From Cyclobacteriaceae bacterium (GTDB taxonomy: Bacteria; Bacteroidota; Bacteroidia; Cytophagales; Cyclobacteriaceae), in contig JAEUUC010000010.1 in the NCBI GenBank assembly GCA_016787665.1, positions 1 to 64,000 of the forward strand: a DNA stretch of 64,000 nt. The letters are read 5' to 3'. Every line of letters begins with the position of its first letter. Positions within the stretch are counted from its first letter, which is position 1. The position numbers and the translations under genes were made by a program. The notes beneath the pieces are model-generated. The model saw nothing but the letters and a program-made list of their open reading frames with translations. It was not told the DNA's origin and did no database searches. This document shows, piece after piece, positions 42,602 to 50,498 of this stretch.

Positions 42602-43051
42602 ATGGCACTTAATTTTGATAAAATGGCCGCTAAGGGAAACGAGTTTGTGAACCGGCTGGCCGAGCACCTGGGTGACCGCGAAAATCGCGACCGGGCTGCC
42701 CGCGTGTTACGTTGTGTACTGCACGCTTTACGCGACCGCCTCACCGCAGAGGAATCGCTCCAACTGATGGCTCAATTACCTATGGCCATCAAAGCGGTTT
42801 ACGTGGATGGCTGGAAACTTAAACCGCACCATCGCATCCGCACTACGGAAGAATTTAGCCTGGCCGTGATGCAGGAAGATGGCCGCTCCGCCTGGCGGGA
42901 CTTTGCCAGTGTGGACGAAGCCTTACTGGCATGTCAGGCCGTGATGCGCACGTTGGCCGACTACGTATCGGCTGGTGAATTGCACGACATCATCGCCATT
43001 CTGCCGGAAGAGATGAAGTTGGACTTTATGACCTGGATGCACACGCCTTGA
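42602..43051 (+). CDS. DUF2267 domain-containing protein
   Basis: A 149-residue cytoplasmic helical protein. The start at MALNFDKMAAKGNEF was chosen because upstream in-frame sequence lacks protein character and overlaps the preceding gene. Family blocks: NEFVNRLAEHLGDRENRDRAARVLRCVLHALRDRL (in parts), EESLQLMAQLPMAIKAVYVDGW, and ILPEEMKLDF near the C terminus. DUF2267 proteins are two-fold helical repeats of unknown function, often in stress loci. It converges with the CDP-alcohol phosphatidyltransferase gene. Confidence 0.87.
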   Translation: MALNFDKMAAKGNEFVNRLAEHLGDRENRDRAARVLRCVLHALRDRLTAEESLQLMAQLPMAIKAVYVDGWKLKPHHRIRTTEEFSLAVMQEDGRSAWRDFASVDEALLACQAVMRTLADYVSAGELHDIIAILPEEMKLDFMTWMHTP

Positions 43052-43081
43052 TCAAAAGCAGTTCAGGATCATACGTAGGAA

Positions 43082-43720
43082 CTACCCGGACTTGTCGGTC
43101 GCCCGCGCGCGGAACAGCCAGTACAGTCCACGCACATTCGTTTGCCAGGTGGGCAGCAGGCGTACCATAATGATCTCCTCCACCAGCTCGATGGAGGTGA
43201 CGACCGAAGCCGTATAAAACCATACATACCACGGCTCCCGAAAAAAGAACAGGCTGCAGAGAAATACTGCTTGTAACACCGCAGCTAGTTTGGCCAGCAC
43301 CGTGTGAAAACTGGTAATTCGGCCATAGCGCCACAACGCGTAGGTCATCTGGATAAAAAACAGGGACAGTGGAATTGCAAAGGCGATCCACTCCTGCTGA
43401 ATGAACAGCCAACGTGATTTCACCATCCCGATCAAAGCCGCCAACACCGTCAGGTCATCCCCGATAGAGTCCAGGCGCGAGCCGAGCACACTGTTGACTT
43501 TGAATTTCCGCGATAAAAAGCCATCAATGGAATCAGTGAAAAAGCTTAGGGCCAGCATCCATTTGAACCAATCCCATTGGTCAGTAAAAATCAACACCAG
43601 CAAAACCGGGAACGCAACCGTGCGGTACAATGTCACGAGGTTGACCCACAACGCGGGTCCGCGTGCATTCCGCAGATCACGAATACGGACTAACCTCCGG
43701 CCGTCCTTCATCACCAACAA
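43082..43720 (-). CDS. CDP-alcohol phosphatidyltransferase family protein
   Basis: A 212-residue integral membrane enzyme with about five or six membrane segments. The catalytic motif reads DSIDGFLSRKFKVNSVLGSR followed by LDSIGDD, fitting D-x2-DG-x2-(A/S)R-x8-G-x3-D-x3-D, with all aspartates present. It would condense CDP-diacylglycerol or a CDP-alcohol with a second alcohol, as in phosphatidylglycerophosphate or related lipid synthesis. The acceptor cannot be deduced. The basic N terminus (KDGRRLVRIRDLRNARG) is cytoplasmic. Confidence 0.85.
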   Translation of the reverse strand: MLVMKDGRRLVRIRDLRNARGPALWVNLVTLYRTVAFPVLLVLIFTDQWDWFKWMLALSFFTDSIDGFLSRKFKVNSVLGSRLDSIGDDLTVLAALIGMVKSRWLFIQQEWIAFAIPLSLFFIQMTYALWRYGRITSFHTVLAKLAAVLQAVFLCSLFFFREPWYVWFYTASVVTSIELVEEIIMVRLLPTWQTNVRGLYWLFRARATDKSG

Positions 43721-43752
43721 AGTACGGACTTTCAGCTTACGAACGAAAGCAT

Positions 43753-44373
43753 TCAGCGTTTCACCACGCGGAACGCCAGGTTTCGCCCGTGGCCCTGCAT
43801 GATGGCCAGGTTGATCCAGCTTAGTGCAAACTTCTCGAGAAGTTCCACTTTGTCATCGCCACCAAAATCCCAACACGAACCAAATCCAATGTCAGCCGCG
43901 AGTTGTTGTGCCACTTTTTTGGATTCTGCATCATTTCCGGCACAAAACATATCAATGCCGCTAAAGCCCGGATAGACCGGGTTGGCCATGTTCTCAAAGC
44001 CCGTGCTATTGAAACACTTCACTACTTTTTCGGATTGCGTGATGGCCTTCAGCGCATGAAAAGCCGTAGCATACGGCTCGGGCCGGGTTCGAATTGAATT
44101 GGTCGCATCAATCAAGACCTTCTTTTTCACATCACCCAACTCAGGGACTAATGCCAACACCGCTTCGGGCGGAGTGGTGAGGATGATTACATCAGCACCC
44201 GCACAGGCTTCGCGCACCGTTGAAAAACCAACGCCCGTCACCAACGTGGCCGCTTTCTCCGACTTGGCCGAAGCCGGATTGCGCACGCCAAAGCTAACGG
44301 TATGCCCTGCCTTGTGCAGGCCCGATGCCAGGGCCGAACCCACATTTCCGGAACCGATTATGGCAATATTCAT
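43753..44373 (-). CDS. NADPH-dependent F420 reductase-like protein
   Basis: A 206-residue Rossmann-fold protein. The dinucleotide motif GSGNVGSALASGL lies at 7-19, then FGVRNP (NADP-recognition loop), DATNSI, and a late region KCFNSTGFENMANPVYPG typical of the Fno/YqjQ-like family. Without F420 in Bacteroidota, the actual role is probably another NADPH-linked reduction. It lies 27 nt after the barrel gene and is likely the third gene of the DJ-1/hydrolase operon. Confidence 0.82.
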   Translation of the reverse strand: MNIAIIGSGNVGSALASGLHKAGHTVSFGVRNPASAKSEKAATLVTGVGFSTVREACAGADVIILTTPPEAVLALVPELGDVKKKVLIDATNSIRTRPEPYATAFHALKAITQSEKVVKCFNSTGFENMANPVYPGFSGIDMFCAGNDAESKKVAQQLAADIGFGSCWDFGGDDKVELLEKFALSWINLAIMQGHGRNLAFRVVKR

Positions 44374-44400
44374 AGCAGTAAATTTTCGGAAATTAATGAT

Positions 44401-45057
44401 TTAGGGGAATTCATAACGGAGAAAAACTCCGGCATTGGTGGTGGTCGAATACTGACTGCGGCCAGTCGATACCCAGTCGCATCCCAAACCTACTTGCACC
44501 GCGTTTCGCCTGACGCCCACGCGCACCCGCTGAATGAAGCTGTAGTTATCTCCCCCAGCCGTTGGGAAAGCGTTGACCAGTTCGAGTTGCGAAAACAACT
44601 TCAGCTTTTCGCTGAGCGGGGGCTCCCAGCGCGCCAATACAAACCAATCGGCCAGCGGGTCACGGGCAAGTTCAACCACGGTCCACGTGAACAGCGTCAC
44701 GTGCTCGGACCGATGAAAATACTGAAGGCCGGCTTTTGGGAAAACACCAGTATTGAAAACCTGAACCGTTACCACAGGTGCCAGCCCTTTCAGCGCAGGA
44801 TGATTGTACGAAATCGCCTCCGTGAATCCGAAAGTTGGCAGGTAGGTTGTGCTGGTTTGCCGGTAATCCACACTCGCCCGGTTGCGGTTAAAAAACAAGA
44901 AGCGAGAATTCTCCTTCGCCTGATTCTTGACGTATTTAAAGAACAAGACATCCAGCGTGGTGCGCTCATGGCCGCCAAACACCTCCACCGGCACCTGGGC
45001 AAGTGCAACCTTGCCCAGGGCGAGGAGTAATAATCCGAGTAAGGCGAAACGCGGCAC
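44401..45057 (-). CDS. outer membrane beta-barrel-like secreted protein
   Basis: A 218-residue protein with a GTG start and a signal peptide (MPRFALLGLLLLALGKVALAQ). The GTG overlaps the stop of the DJ-1/hydrolase gene (TAGTG), so translation is coupled. The mature part alternates aromatic and polar residues (LGCDWVSTGRSQYSTTTNAG) and ends in FLRYEFP, a barrel-type C terminus. No family recognised. Probably located in the outer membrane. Confidence 0.7.
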   Translation of the reverse strand: MPRFALLGLLLLALGKVALAQVPVEVFGGHERTTLDVLFFKYVKNQAKENSRFLFFNRNRASVDYRQTSTTYLPTFGFTEAISYNHPALKGLAPVVTVQVFNTGVFPKAGLQYFHRSEHVTLFTWTVVELARDPLADWFVLARWEPPLSEKLKLFSQLELVNAFPTAGGDNYSFIQRVRVGVRRNAVQVGLGCDWVSTGRSQYSTTTNAGVFLRYEFP

Positions 45058-46574
45058 TACTTCAGCGAAGTGAGAATTTCAATGAACCGCTGGGGCTGCA
45101 CCACAAAAGGCAAGTGCGATGTTTCCATCACGGCCGTTTTCTTCACGGCACCGTTGGCTTTCACCATCTGCTGTTGCAGGGCATACCCCACGGCCTGATC
45201 GCGACTGGTGTAGATGTAAAACTTGGGTACGCTGCCGAATTTCGGATTTGTCAGTACAACTTTCTCACTCAGCGGTTTTGCCGGTTCAGCCCGATGATAC
45301 TTCACCAGTGCTTCTTTCAAAAAGTCCGGGCAATCCGCACACACCGCAGGAGCGATCATCTCCTTTTTGATGGTGGCGGCTGAAAAATCTGCATTAAACT
45401 CCAAGGCTCCTCCTACTTTACTTTCTGCGTCCTGCTTCGAAAGCGAGAGCAAATCTTCTCCGTTCCGCGGCAGGTAGGCGGCCACATAAACCAATCGGTC
45501 AATCCGGGTTGGCACCTTTTCCGCCACCTGGGAAATCACGATGCCGGCCATGCTATGACCCACCAGCACCACATTACCAGGCTGCTTGTTGATGACCGTA
45601 ACGACCGCGTTAACGTAGTCGTTCAGGGATACGGCATTGGCAGCCGCCAGATCAATGCCGTGAGCGGGCAAATTCACGACTTCGACATTTGCCCGCACCG
45701 CTAATGCGCTGCGCACAAAACCCCAGGCACTCTCATCGGCCCAGGCCCCATGAACCAGTACATACGTGGGATAGTTTTTTCGCTGCCTTTCCAACTCGGC
45801 AATCACCAACGCAGCAGCCGCAGCACCGGAGTTTTGTTGTTGCCCGGTGATGAGATTCCCATCTTGAACCGCAAAGGGTGCAAAGGGCGCACCCACCAAA
45901 AATTTGCTATTGGGCATTTTGCGCGCTTCATCTTCGATGCGGAAGGGTTGAATCTGCATGCCCACATAATTGTCGGCATATTGCTCCTCAGCGGAAGCGA
46001 AGCCTGTCCATTTCTTTCCGTCCACCAGAAATTTGCCATTGGGCAATTTCGTCTTCAGCAAAATGCTGGTGCCATGACAAATAGCCGCAGCCGGCTTGCC
46101 GGTCAGGTAGAAGTCGACAAAGAACTGGTGCAGTTCTGCATTGTCGATGAACGTATACATGGGCCCCTGCCCGCCACAAACAAAAATGGCTTTGTAGTCC
46201 GCAGGGTTTACGGTGGAAAGTTTCAGCGTATTCCTGACCTGCTCCATTCGGGCCAGATCTTTTTTAAATCCGAGTGATACATAGTCAAAGGCCGCATAGC
46301 GGCTCGGATCTTCGGGGTCGCTGAAGGCGTCAAACTTGATTTCACCACCGTCCGGACTGGCGATGTCCACGGTATACCCGGCCTCCGCAAACTCCCAATA
46401 CGGGTGTGCCACTTCGGCAAACCACACGCCAATAGGCCACCCGGTTTGCTTGCTTACTGATGGGTTAGAGGCAATTAACAGGACTTTGCCGTTGTGGCCG
46501 GCATTGTGTTGAGCCCCAGCAAGCAACCCGCTGGTGATCGCCAGGAAAAGGATGATCAATTTCTTCATATTCAT
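45057..46574 (-). CDS. DJ-1/PfpI amidotransferase-like domain fused to an alpha/beta hydrolase
   Basis: A 505-residue exported fusion protein, signal peptide MNMKKLIILFLAITSGLLAGAQ. Residues 28-262: DJ-1/PfpI fold with Glu54 and nucleophile Cys166 (AAAICHGTSILL), as in Hsp31/glyoxalase III-type proteins. Residues 268-505: alpha/beta hydrolase of the MES/EstA-like type with nucleophile Ser341 (LVGHSMAG) and a C-terminal His in METSHLPF. Both domains keep their key residues. The fusion and its export are unusual. It is divergent from an HxlR regulator and heads a three-gene operon, suggesting a role in reactive aldehyde or quinone handling. Confidence 0.85.
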   Translation of the reverse strand: MNMKKLIILFLAITSGLLAGAQHNAGHNGKVLLIASNPSVSKQTGWPIGVWFAEVAHPYWEFAEAGYTVDIASPDGGEIKFDAFSDPEDPSRYAAFDYVSLGFKKDLARMEQVRNTLKLSTVNPADYKAIFVCGGQGPMYTFIDNAELHQFFVDFYLTGKPAAAICHGTSILLKTKLPNGKFLVDGKKWTGFASAEEQYADNYVGMQIQPFRIEDEARKMPNSKFLVGAPFAPFAVQDGNLITGQQQNSGAAAAALVIAELERQRKNYPTYVLVHGAWADESAWGFVRSALAVRANVEVVNLPAHGIDLAAANAVSLNDYVNAVVTVINKQPGNVVLVGHSMAGIVISQVAEKVPTRIDRLVYVAAYLPRNGEDLLSLSKQDAESKVGGALEFNADFSAATIKKEMIAPAVCADCPDFLKEALVKYHRAEPAKPLSEKVVLTNPKFGSVPKFYIYTSRDQAVGYALQQQMVKANGAVKKTAVMETSHLPFVVQPQRFIEILTSLK

Positions 46575-46657
46575 TTTTATTTGGTTTCGTATCATCAACC
46601 AAAAATGCAGCGGGTATGTGCCCCAGTTCAATGTATACGCTACGAAGTAGGTAACTC

Positions 46658-46671
46658 ACTTTTTGGAAAGT
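46658..46671. promoter_or_regulatory. candidate HxlR operator
   Basis: ACTTTTTGGAAAGT is a palindrome with 5-bp arms (ACTTT/AAAGT) in the divergent region between the HxlR gene and the DJ-1/hydrolase operon. Position 48 nt before the regulator start suits autoregulation. Confidence 0.4.
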
Positions 46672-46718
46672 ATGGGTAGATTCAGATAATTTGAGGAACC
46701 TTTGCTAACCCCATTCTT

Positions 46719-47066
46719 ATGCCCGATTTCGTCTACGATAAAAAAGTCTACTACAACCCGGTGGAGTTCGCTATGGATCGCATTGGCGGAACCTGGAAGA
46801 TGCCCATCCTCTGGCGCTTGCGCGACAAAACGCTGCGCTACTCCGATCTCAAAAAAGACCTGCCGCACATTACGCATAAGATGTTGTCCAGCGTGCTGCG
46901 CGACCTGGAGCGAGAGGGATTCGTGACGCGAAAGGTATATGCCGTAGTGCCACCCAAAGTGGAGTACACGATTACCAGACGCGGGCTGAAGGCCGTGCCG
47001 GTTATTGAAACCATACGCAAGTATGGCGCGGAATTGATGAAAGAGTTAGGCGTTAAAGAAAAGTAA
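46719..47066 (+). CDS. HxlR family transcriptional regulator
   Basis: A 115-residue winged-helix regulator. Family text: FAMDRIGGTWKMPILWRL, LRYSDLKKDLPHITHKMLSSVLRDLEREGFVTR (in parts) and VEYTITRRGLKAVPVI. HxlR/DUF24 regulators often sense aldehydes, quinones or disulfide stress through a cysteine; here no cysteine is visible, so sensing must differ or be ligand-based. Divergent from the DJ-1/hydrolase operon, which is its most likely target. The redox cluster 5 kb away could be a second target. Confidence 0.92.
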   Translation: MPDFVYDKKVYYNPVEFAMDRIGGTWKMPILWRLRDKTLRYSDLKKDLPHITHKMLSSVLRDLEREGFVTRKVYAVVPPKVEYTITRRGLKAVPVIETIRKYGAELMKELGVKEK

Positions 47067-47147
47067 GGTGGTGTTTTCCCGGAGCCCGCTTGTTTGATTT
47101 TTTTATCTCAGCATTAAATTAATCTGTGCGTGGGTAGTCTAACCAGC

Positions 47148-48188
47148 ATGTATCACCGAATGCTTTTACCAGCCGTTTTCTTTTTTCTCATTCAATGCAG
47201 CCCAACCCAGGCTCCCGTACCCGAACTGCGTGAGCTTTCCCTGCTCTCCGTGGTGGAGCAGCTTCCCCCGGAACTTGTCAATGGACTTGCCAAAGCCCCG
47301 GCAGCCAACGGAGCGCTGGGGCTCAACAAAGACGGATACTTTCATGTGCGCTTTCAAATCAGTCTGGCTGCTAATGCGGCCTATGCCGTCTATTTCACGG
47401 AGCCAACTGCGGTTGAATCCGTAGCAAAAAGCATCGCGTATTCATTTACGCATCAAAAACCAGCCGGAGACTTTGAGATTCAGGTGCCGGCCTCCTTACA
47501 ATCTTTTGGAACACCGTCACCGGCAGACCTGGCAAGTGGCACGGCATTTTTCGGAAGCGCGCTGGCCTCAACTCTTCACCTGCTGGATCAATCCGCCTGG
47601 TTTAAATCCTTGAGCCAACCCGGTAAACAGGTGATTGACAGCCAGCGTCAATCGGTGCAACGCATGACCGACTGGTTGAAAAGCCAAAGCGAAGTGTTAA
47701 AGCAAGCGGATCATCGCGCGGCCAATCGCCTGCTGTGGGATGCGCATTGCTTTTTCGGGTTGGGGGTATATCTCGAGGACGCTACCTCTAAAGAACTGGG
47801 CGAAGAATTTCTTCGGGCTGCCCTGCAGCGCCAGGCTTCGGCCGGCTATTTCACCGAGAACGAAGGCTTTGACAGCAGCTACAATGGCGTATCTCTGCTG
47901 ATGGGACTGCAATTGTATACGCTGCTCCCACCAGGGCAACTGAAACGGGATTTAGGCGCTGCGCTGGTCCGGGCAGCCGAGTGGCAGAAGTCGCGCATTT
48001 TGCCATCCGGAGAAATTACGACAGCCGGGAACACCCGTGTTTTTCCGAGAGGTGAACAATTTTTAGGTGCCGAAAAGAACGTGGCCTGGGTAGACACGGT
48101 GCAGGCGTTCTATTGGCTGGCCATTTTAACGGACTCACCTGAAGCCTATCGCGGGTTTGCAGAAAAAATTCGGAGCTATTACGAATAG
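47148..48188 (+). CDS. hypothetical lipoprotein, helical
   Basis: A 346-residue lipoprotein; the ATG giving MYHRMLLPAVFFFLIQC (lipobox Cys17) was preferred to an upstream GTG. The N-terminal 100 residues are beta-rich; the rest is helical with a layout suggestive of an (alpha/alpha) toroid (NRLLWDAHCFFGLGVYLED, GFDSSYNGVSLLMGLQLY, WVDTVQAFYWLAIL). Such folds occur in polysaccharide lyases and glycosidases, but I cannot assign a catalytic site. Its 3' end overlaps the convergent DUF2461 gene by 10 nt. Confidence 0.65.
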   Translation: MYHRMLLPAVFFFLIQCSPTQAPVPELRELSLLSVVEQLPPELVNGLAKAPAANGALGLNKDGYFHVRFQISLAANAAYAVYFTEPTAVESVAKSIAYSFTHQKPAGDFEIQVPASLQSFGTPSPADLASGTAFFGSALASTLHLLDQSAWFKSLSQPGKQVIDSQRQSVQRMTDWLKSQSEVLKQADHRAANRLLWDAHCFFGLGVYLEDATSKELGEEFLRAALQRQASAGYFTENEGFDSSYNGVSLLMGLQLYTLLPPGQLKRDLGAALVRAAEWQKSRILPSGEITTAGNTRVFPRGEQFLGAEKNVAWVDTVQAFYWLAILTDSPEAYRGFAEKIRSYYE

Positions 48189-48862
48189 GGCTCGCCATTT
48201 GCGTTTGTGGTCAGCACCTCACTCATGTAATCGAAGAAGGGACGAATGGCTCGAAAGTCGTTGTTCACCTGTTTCAGAAAGTTCTTTCCAACCACCTCGG
48301 CATCGGTGTACGACCTTTCAAACCAGAATTGTTTGAACCGCAAAAGGTCGATGGCCGGATGATCTTTGGGGTAACCCCTCGGTGCGGATTTCACCTGGTC
48401 GCCTTGCATCTCGCCAAACACCGATTGCAATTTTTTCTGCCGGAGTATTTTCCGCCAATCAGCATAATTCAAATCAATATCCTGCCGAATGCGGGCCAAG
48501 TCCGTGGCGTTCGGATACGTAAAGCCACAACCAATGCGTGAGGCTCCGGGCTTGATCCAGAAATAATAACCTCCACGCAAATGGGGTTTTATCCGCTTCA
48601 GGTTACCGGCAAAGCGCGGGTTGTACGGAGTCTTGTCTGTTGAAAAACGAACATCATTATAAATGCGGTAGAGTGCTTCCTTACCAGTGCGCGTCTCCAA
48701 CTGGTCGTGCTTATTCATTTCAGCAATAAGTGCATCCACCCACACCTGCACATCACCTTGTGTTGCCCGATAGCGGTCGATATTTCGCTGAAACCATTCG
48801 CGGTGGTTGTGACGGGCCAGCGCACGTAAAAAGGCAAGCGTTTCGGTTGATATTGCACTCAT
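48179..48862 (-). CDS. DUF2461 family protein (TIGR02453)
   Basis: A 227-residue cytoplasmic protein. The start at MSAISTETLAFLRALARHNHREWF was chosen because this is the usual family N terminus and the upstream extension looks untranslated. Conserved blocks: NDVRFSTDKTPYNPRFAGNL, GGYYFWIKPGASRIGCGF and HPAIDLLRFKQFWFERSY. The family is common and of unknown function. Monocistronic here and convergent with the lipoprotein gene on its left. Confidence 0.9.
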   Translation of the reverse strand: MSAISTETLAFLRALARHNHREWFQRNIDRYRATQGDVQVWVDALIAEMNKHDQLETRTGKEALYRIYNDVRFSTDKTPYNPRFAGNLKRIKPHLRGGYYFWIKPGASRIGCGFTYPNATDLARIRQDIDLNYADWRKILRQKKLQSVFGEMQGDQVKSAPRGYPKDHPAIDLLRFKQFWFERSYTDAEVVGKNFLKQVNNDFRAIRPFFDYMSEVLTTNANGEPYS

Positions 48863-48970
48863 CGTGTTGCGGACACTAATTTCAACTGCGTTCGGCCCGT
48901 AATATTCAAACAAAAATCAGACGAAACCGAAACCCAAACGCTATCTTTCGAGTATACGTCAAAAACTTCC

Positions 48971-49681
48971 ATGTTCATGAAAAAGACTCTCTCTGTTGCC
49001 CTATTGGTTTTGACTACAGCTTTTGCCTGGGCACAACCGACCCTCATCCCACGTCTTGGCCTTACGCTGTCGAACACCAGTGCCGAAGAACAAGCCGGAA
49101 CAAGCAAAAAGATGACTACCGGCTTTTCGCTCGGTGTAGGCTTCGAGTTCAATTTGCACCCTTCGCTGTCCGTTCAGCCCGAATTGAACTATGTTCAAAA
49201 AGGATTTGGCTTTGAGCTCAGTGAGCAAGACCCGGACTTAGGGTTTACCGTGTCGATTGATAACCAAATCCACATCAATTATCTGGAACTTCCCGTGCTG
49301 GTCAAATTTTATCCAAATGCAGAAACAAAATCGTTGTACCTGCTGGCGGGGCCATCGCTGGGATTGGGCTTGGGTGGCAAAAACAAGGCCCAGGTTTCCT
49401 CCTCCTTTCTTGGCCAGTCGTTTAATCTCTCCTTTACCAGCGATGTGAAGTTTGGCGATCCGCCTGCATCCTACAATCCCGATGAAGATACCGATATCTA
49501 CCTGGACAATCGCATCGATTTTGGATTACAGGGTGGATTGGGCGTGCTCATTGCCAAGAAGGTTGTGCTGGAAGCGCGCTACAACCTCGGCTTCTCAGAC
49601 CTGGTGGATAACGAGAACAGCAAGAATCGCGTCCTTCATTTTTCAGTCGGCCTGCCCATTAACATCGCCAAAAAGAACTAG
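48971..49681 (+). CDS. porin-family outer membrane beta-barrel protein
   Basis: A 236-residue protein with a signal peptide (MFMKKTLSVALLVLTTAFAWAQ; an ATG two codons on is an alternative). The mature part is an eight-strand-type barrel (LGVGFEFNLHPSLSVQPELNY, LELPVLVKFYPN, YLLAGPSLGLGLGGKNKA), matching the OMP_b-brl_2 family. It ends in strand text LHFSVGLPINIAKKN. Monocistronic, followed by a strong terminator. The role is probably structural; no ligand is implied. Confidence 0.88.
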   Translation: MFMKKTLSVALLVLTTAFAWAQPTLIPRLGLTLSNTSAEEQAGTSKKMTTGFSLGVGFEFNLHPSLSVQPELNYVQKGFGFELSEQDPDLGFTVSIDNQIHINYLELPVLVKFYPNAETKSLYLLAGPSLGLGLGGKNKAQVSSSFLGQSFNLSFTSDVKFGDPPASYNPDEDTDIYLDNRIDFGLQGGLGVLIAKKVVLEARYNLGFSDLVDNENSKNRVLHFSVGLPINIAKKN

Positions 49682-49700
49682 ACCTTTCACGGTATACAGG

Positions 49701-49728
49701 AAAAGCGGGCCACCTCGGTCCGCTTTTT
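49701..49728 (+). terminator. rho-independent terminator after the porin-family gene
   Basis: AAAAGCGG and CCGCTTTTT form an 8-bp stem, extended by GC pairs into an 11-nt apical part and followed by T-rich text (TTTTTGTATTTTT). It lies 20 nt after the stop codon. Confidence 0.8.
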
Positions 49729-49798
49729 GTATTTTTAGGCAGATGATAAACCGATCATCAACTCGAAATTTCTAGTTGAGGTTACAAACGAATTAGCG

Positions 49799-50488
49799 AT
49801 GAAGACTATACTCGTCACCGGTTCAAACAAAGGCATTGGCTTCGAAGTGGTGCGTCAACTGGCCCGGGCCGGCCACCGGGTAATACTGGCTGCGCGCGAT
49901 GCCCAAAAAGGCGAAGCCGCTGCCGCCCTGCTGGCGAAGGACCCAATAGCCGTTACACTGGTCGTGCTGGATGTTGCCGATCCCGTCAGCATCGAACAGG
50001 CGGCCCAGCGCGTGAAGGCGGAGTTCGGAACGCTGGACGTGCTGATCAACAACGCAGCCGTTCTGCTAAAAGAAGATCAGTCGCTGGCTACCGGCACAGC
50101 CGAAGTCTTTCACAAAACCATGCGCACCAATGTGTTTGGCCCCGTGACGGTTACCCGTGCGTTTCTGCCGCTGATGCCCGCAGGCGCCCGCGTGATCATG
50201 ACCAGCAGCGGAGGAGGCAGCATGACCGATCCGGTGGGGGGTTGGTCACCGGTGTATTGCGTGAGTAAATCTTCGCTCAATGCCGCCACGCGACACCTGG
50301 CTTTCGAACTCAACAGTCGTAATGTTAGCGTGAATGCGTATTGCCCCGGCTGGGTGAAAACCGATATGGGCGGCAAATCGGCCCCGCGCAACGTGGAGCA
50401 GGGAGCGGACACCGCGGTGTGGCTGGCCACTGCCGACAAGACCGGCACCGGAAAATTTTATCGCGATCGCCAGGAGATTCCCTGGTGA
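49799..50488 (+). CDS. short-chain dehydrogenase/reductase
   Basis: A 229-residue classical SDR. Cofactor motif TGSNKGIG at 7-14, NNAA at 84-87, catalytic Ser136/137, Tyr153 and Lys157 (YCVSK), and PGWVKTDMGG. The pattern resembles carbonyl-reductase-like SDRs that use NADPH. The substrate is not predictable. An inverted repeat (TCAACT / AGTTGA, 49758-49779) lies 20 nt upstream and may be an operator or promoter element. The 3' end faces the MBL-like gene. Confidence 0.9.
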   Translation: MKTILVTGSNKGIGFEVVRQLARAGHRVILAARDAQKGEAAAALLAKDPIAVTLVVLDVADPVSIEQAAQRVKAEFGTLDVLINNAAVLLKEDQSLATGTAEVFHKTMRTNVFGPVTVTRAFLPLMPAGARVIMTSSGGGSMTDPVGGWSPVYCVSKSSLNAATRHLAFELNSRNVSVNAYCPGWVKTDMGGKSAPRNVEQGADTAVWLATADKTGTGKFYRDRQEIPW

Positions 50489-50498
50489 ACCGAATACC

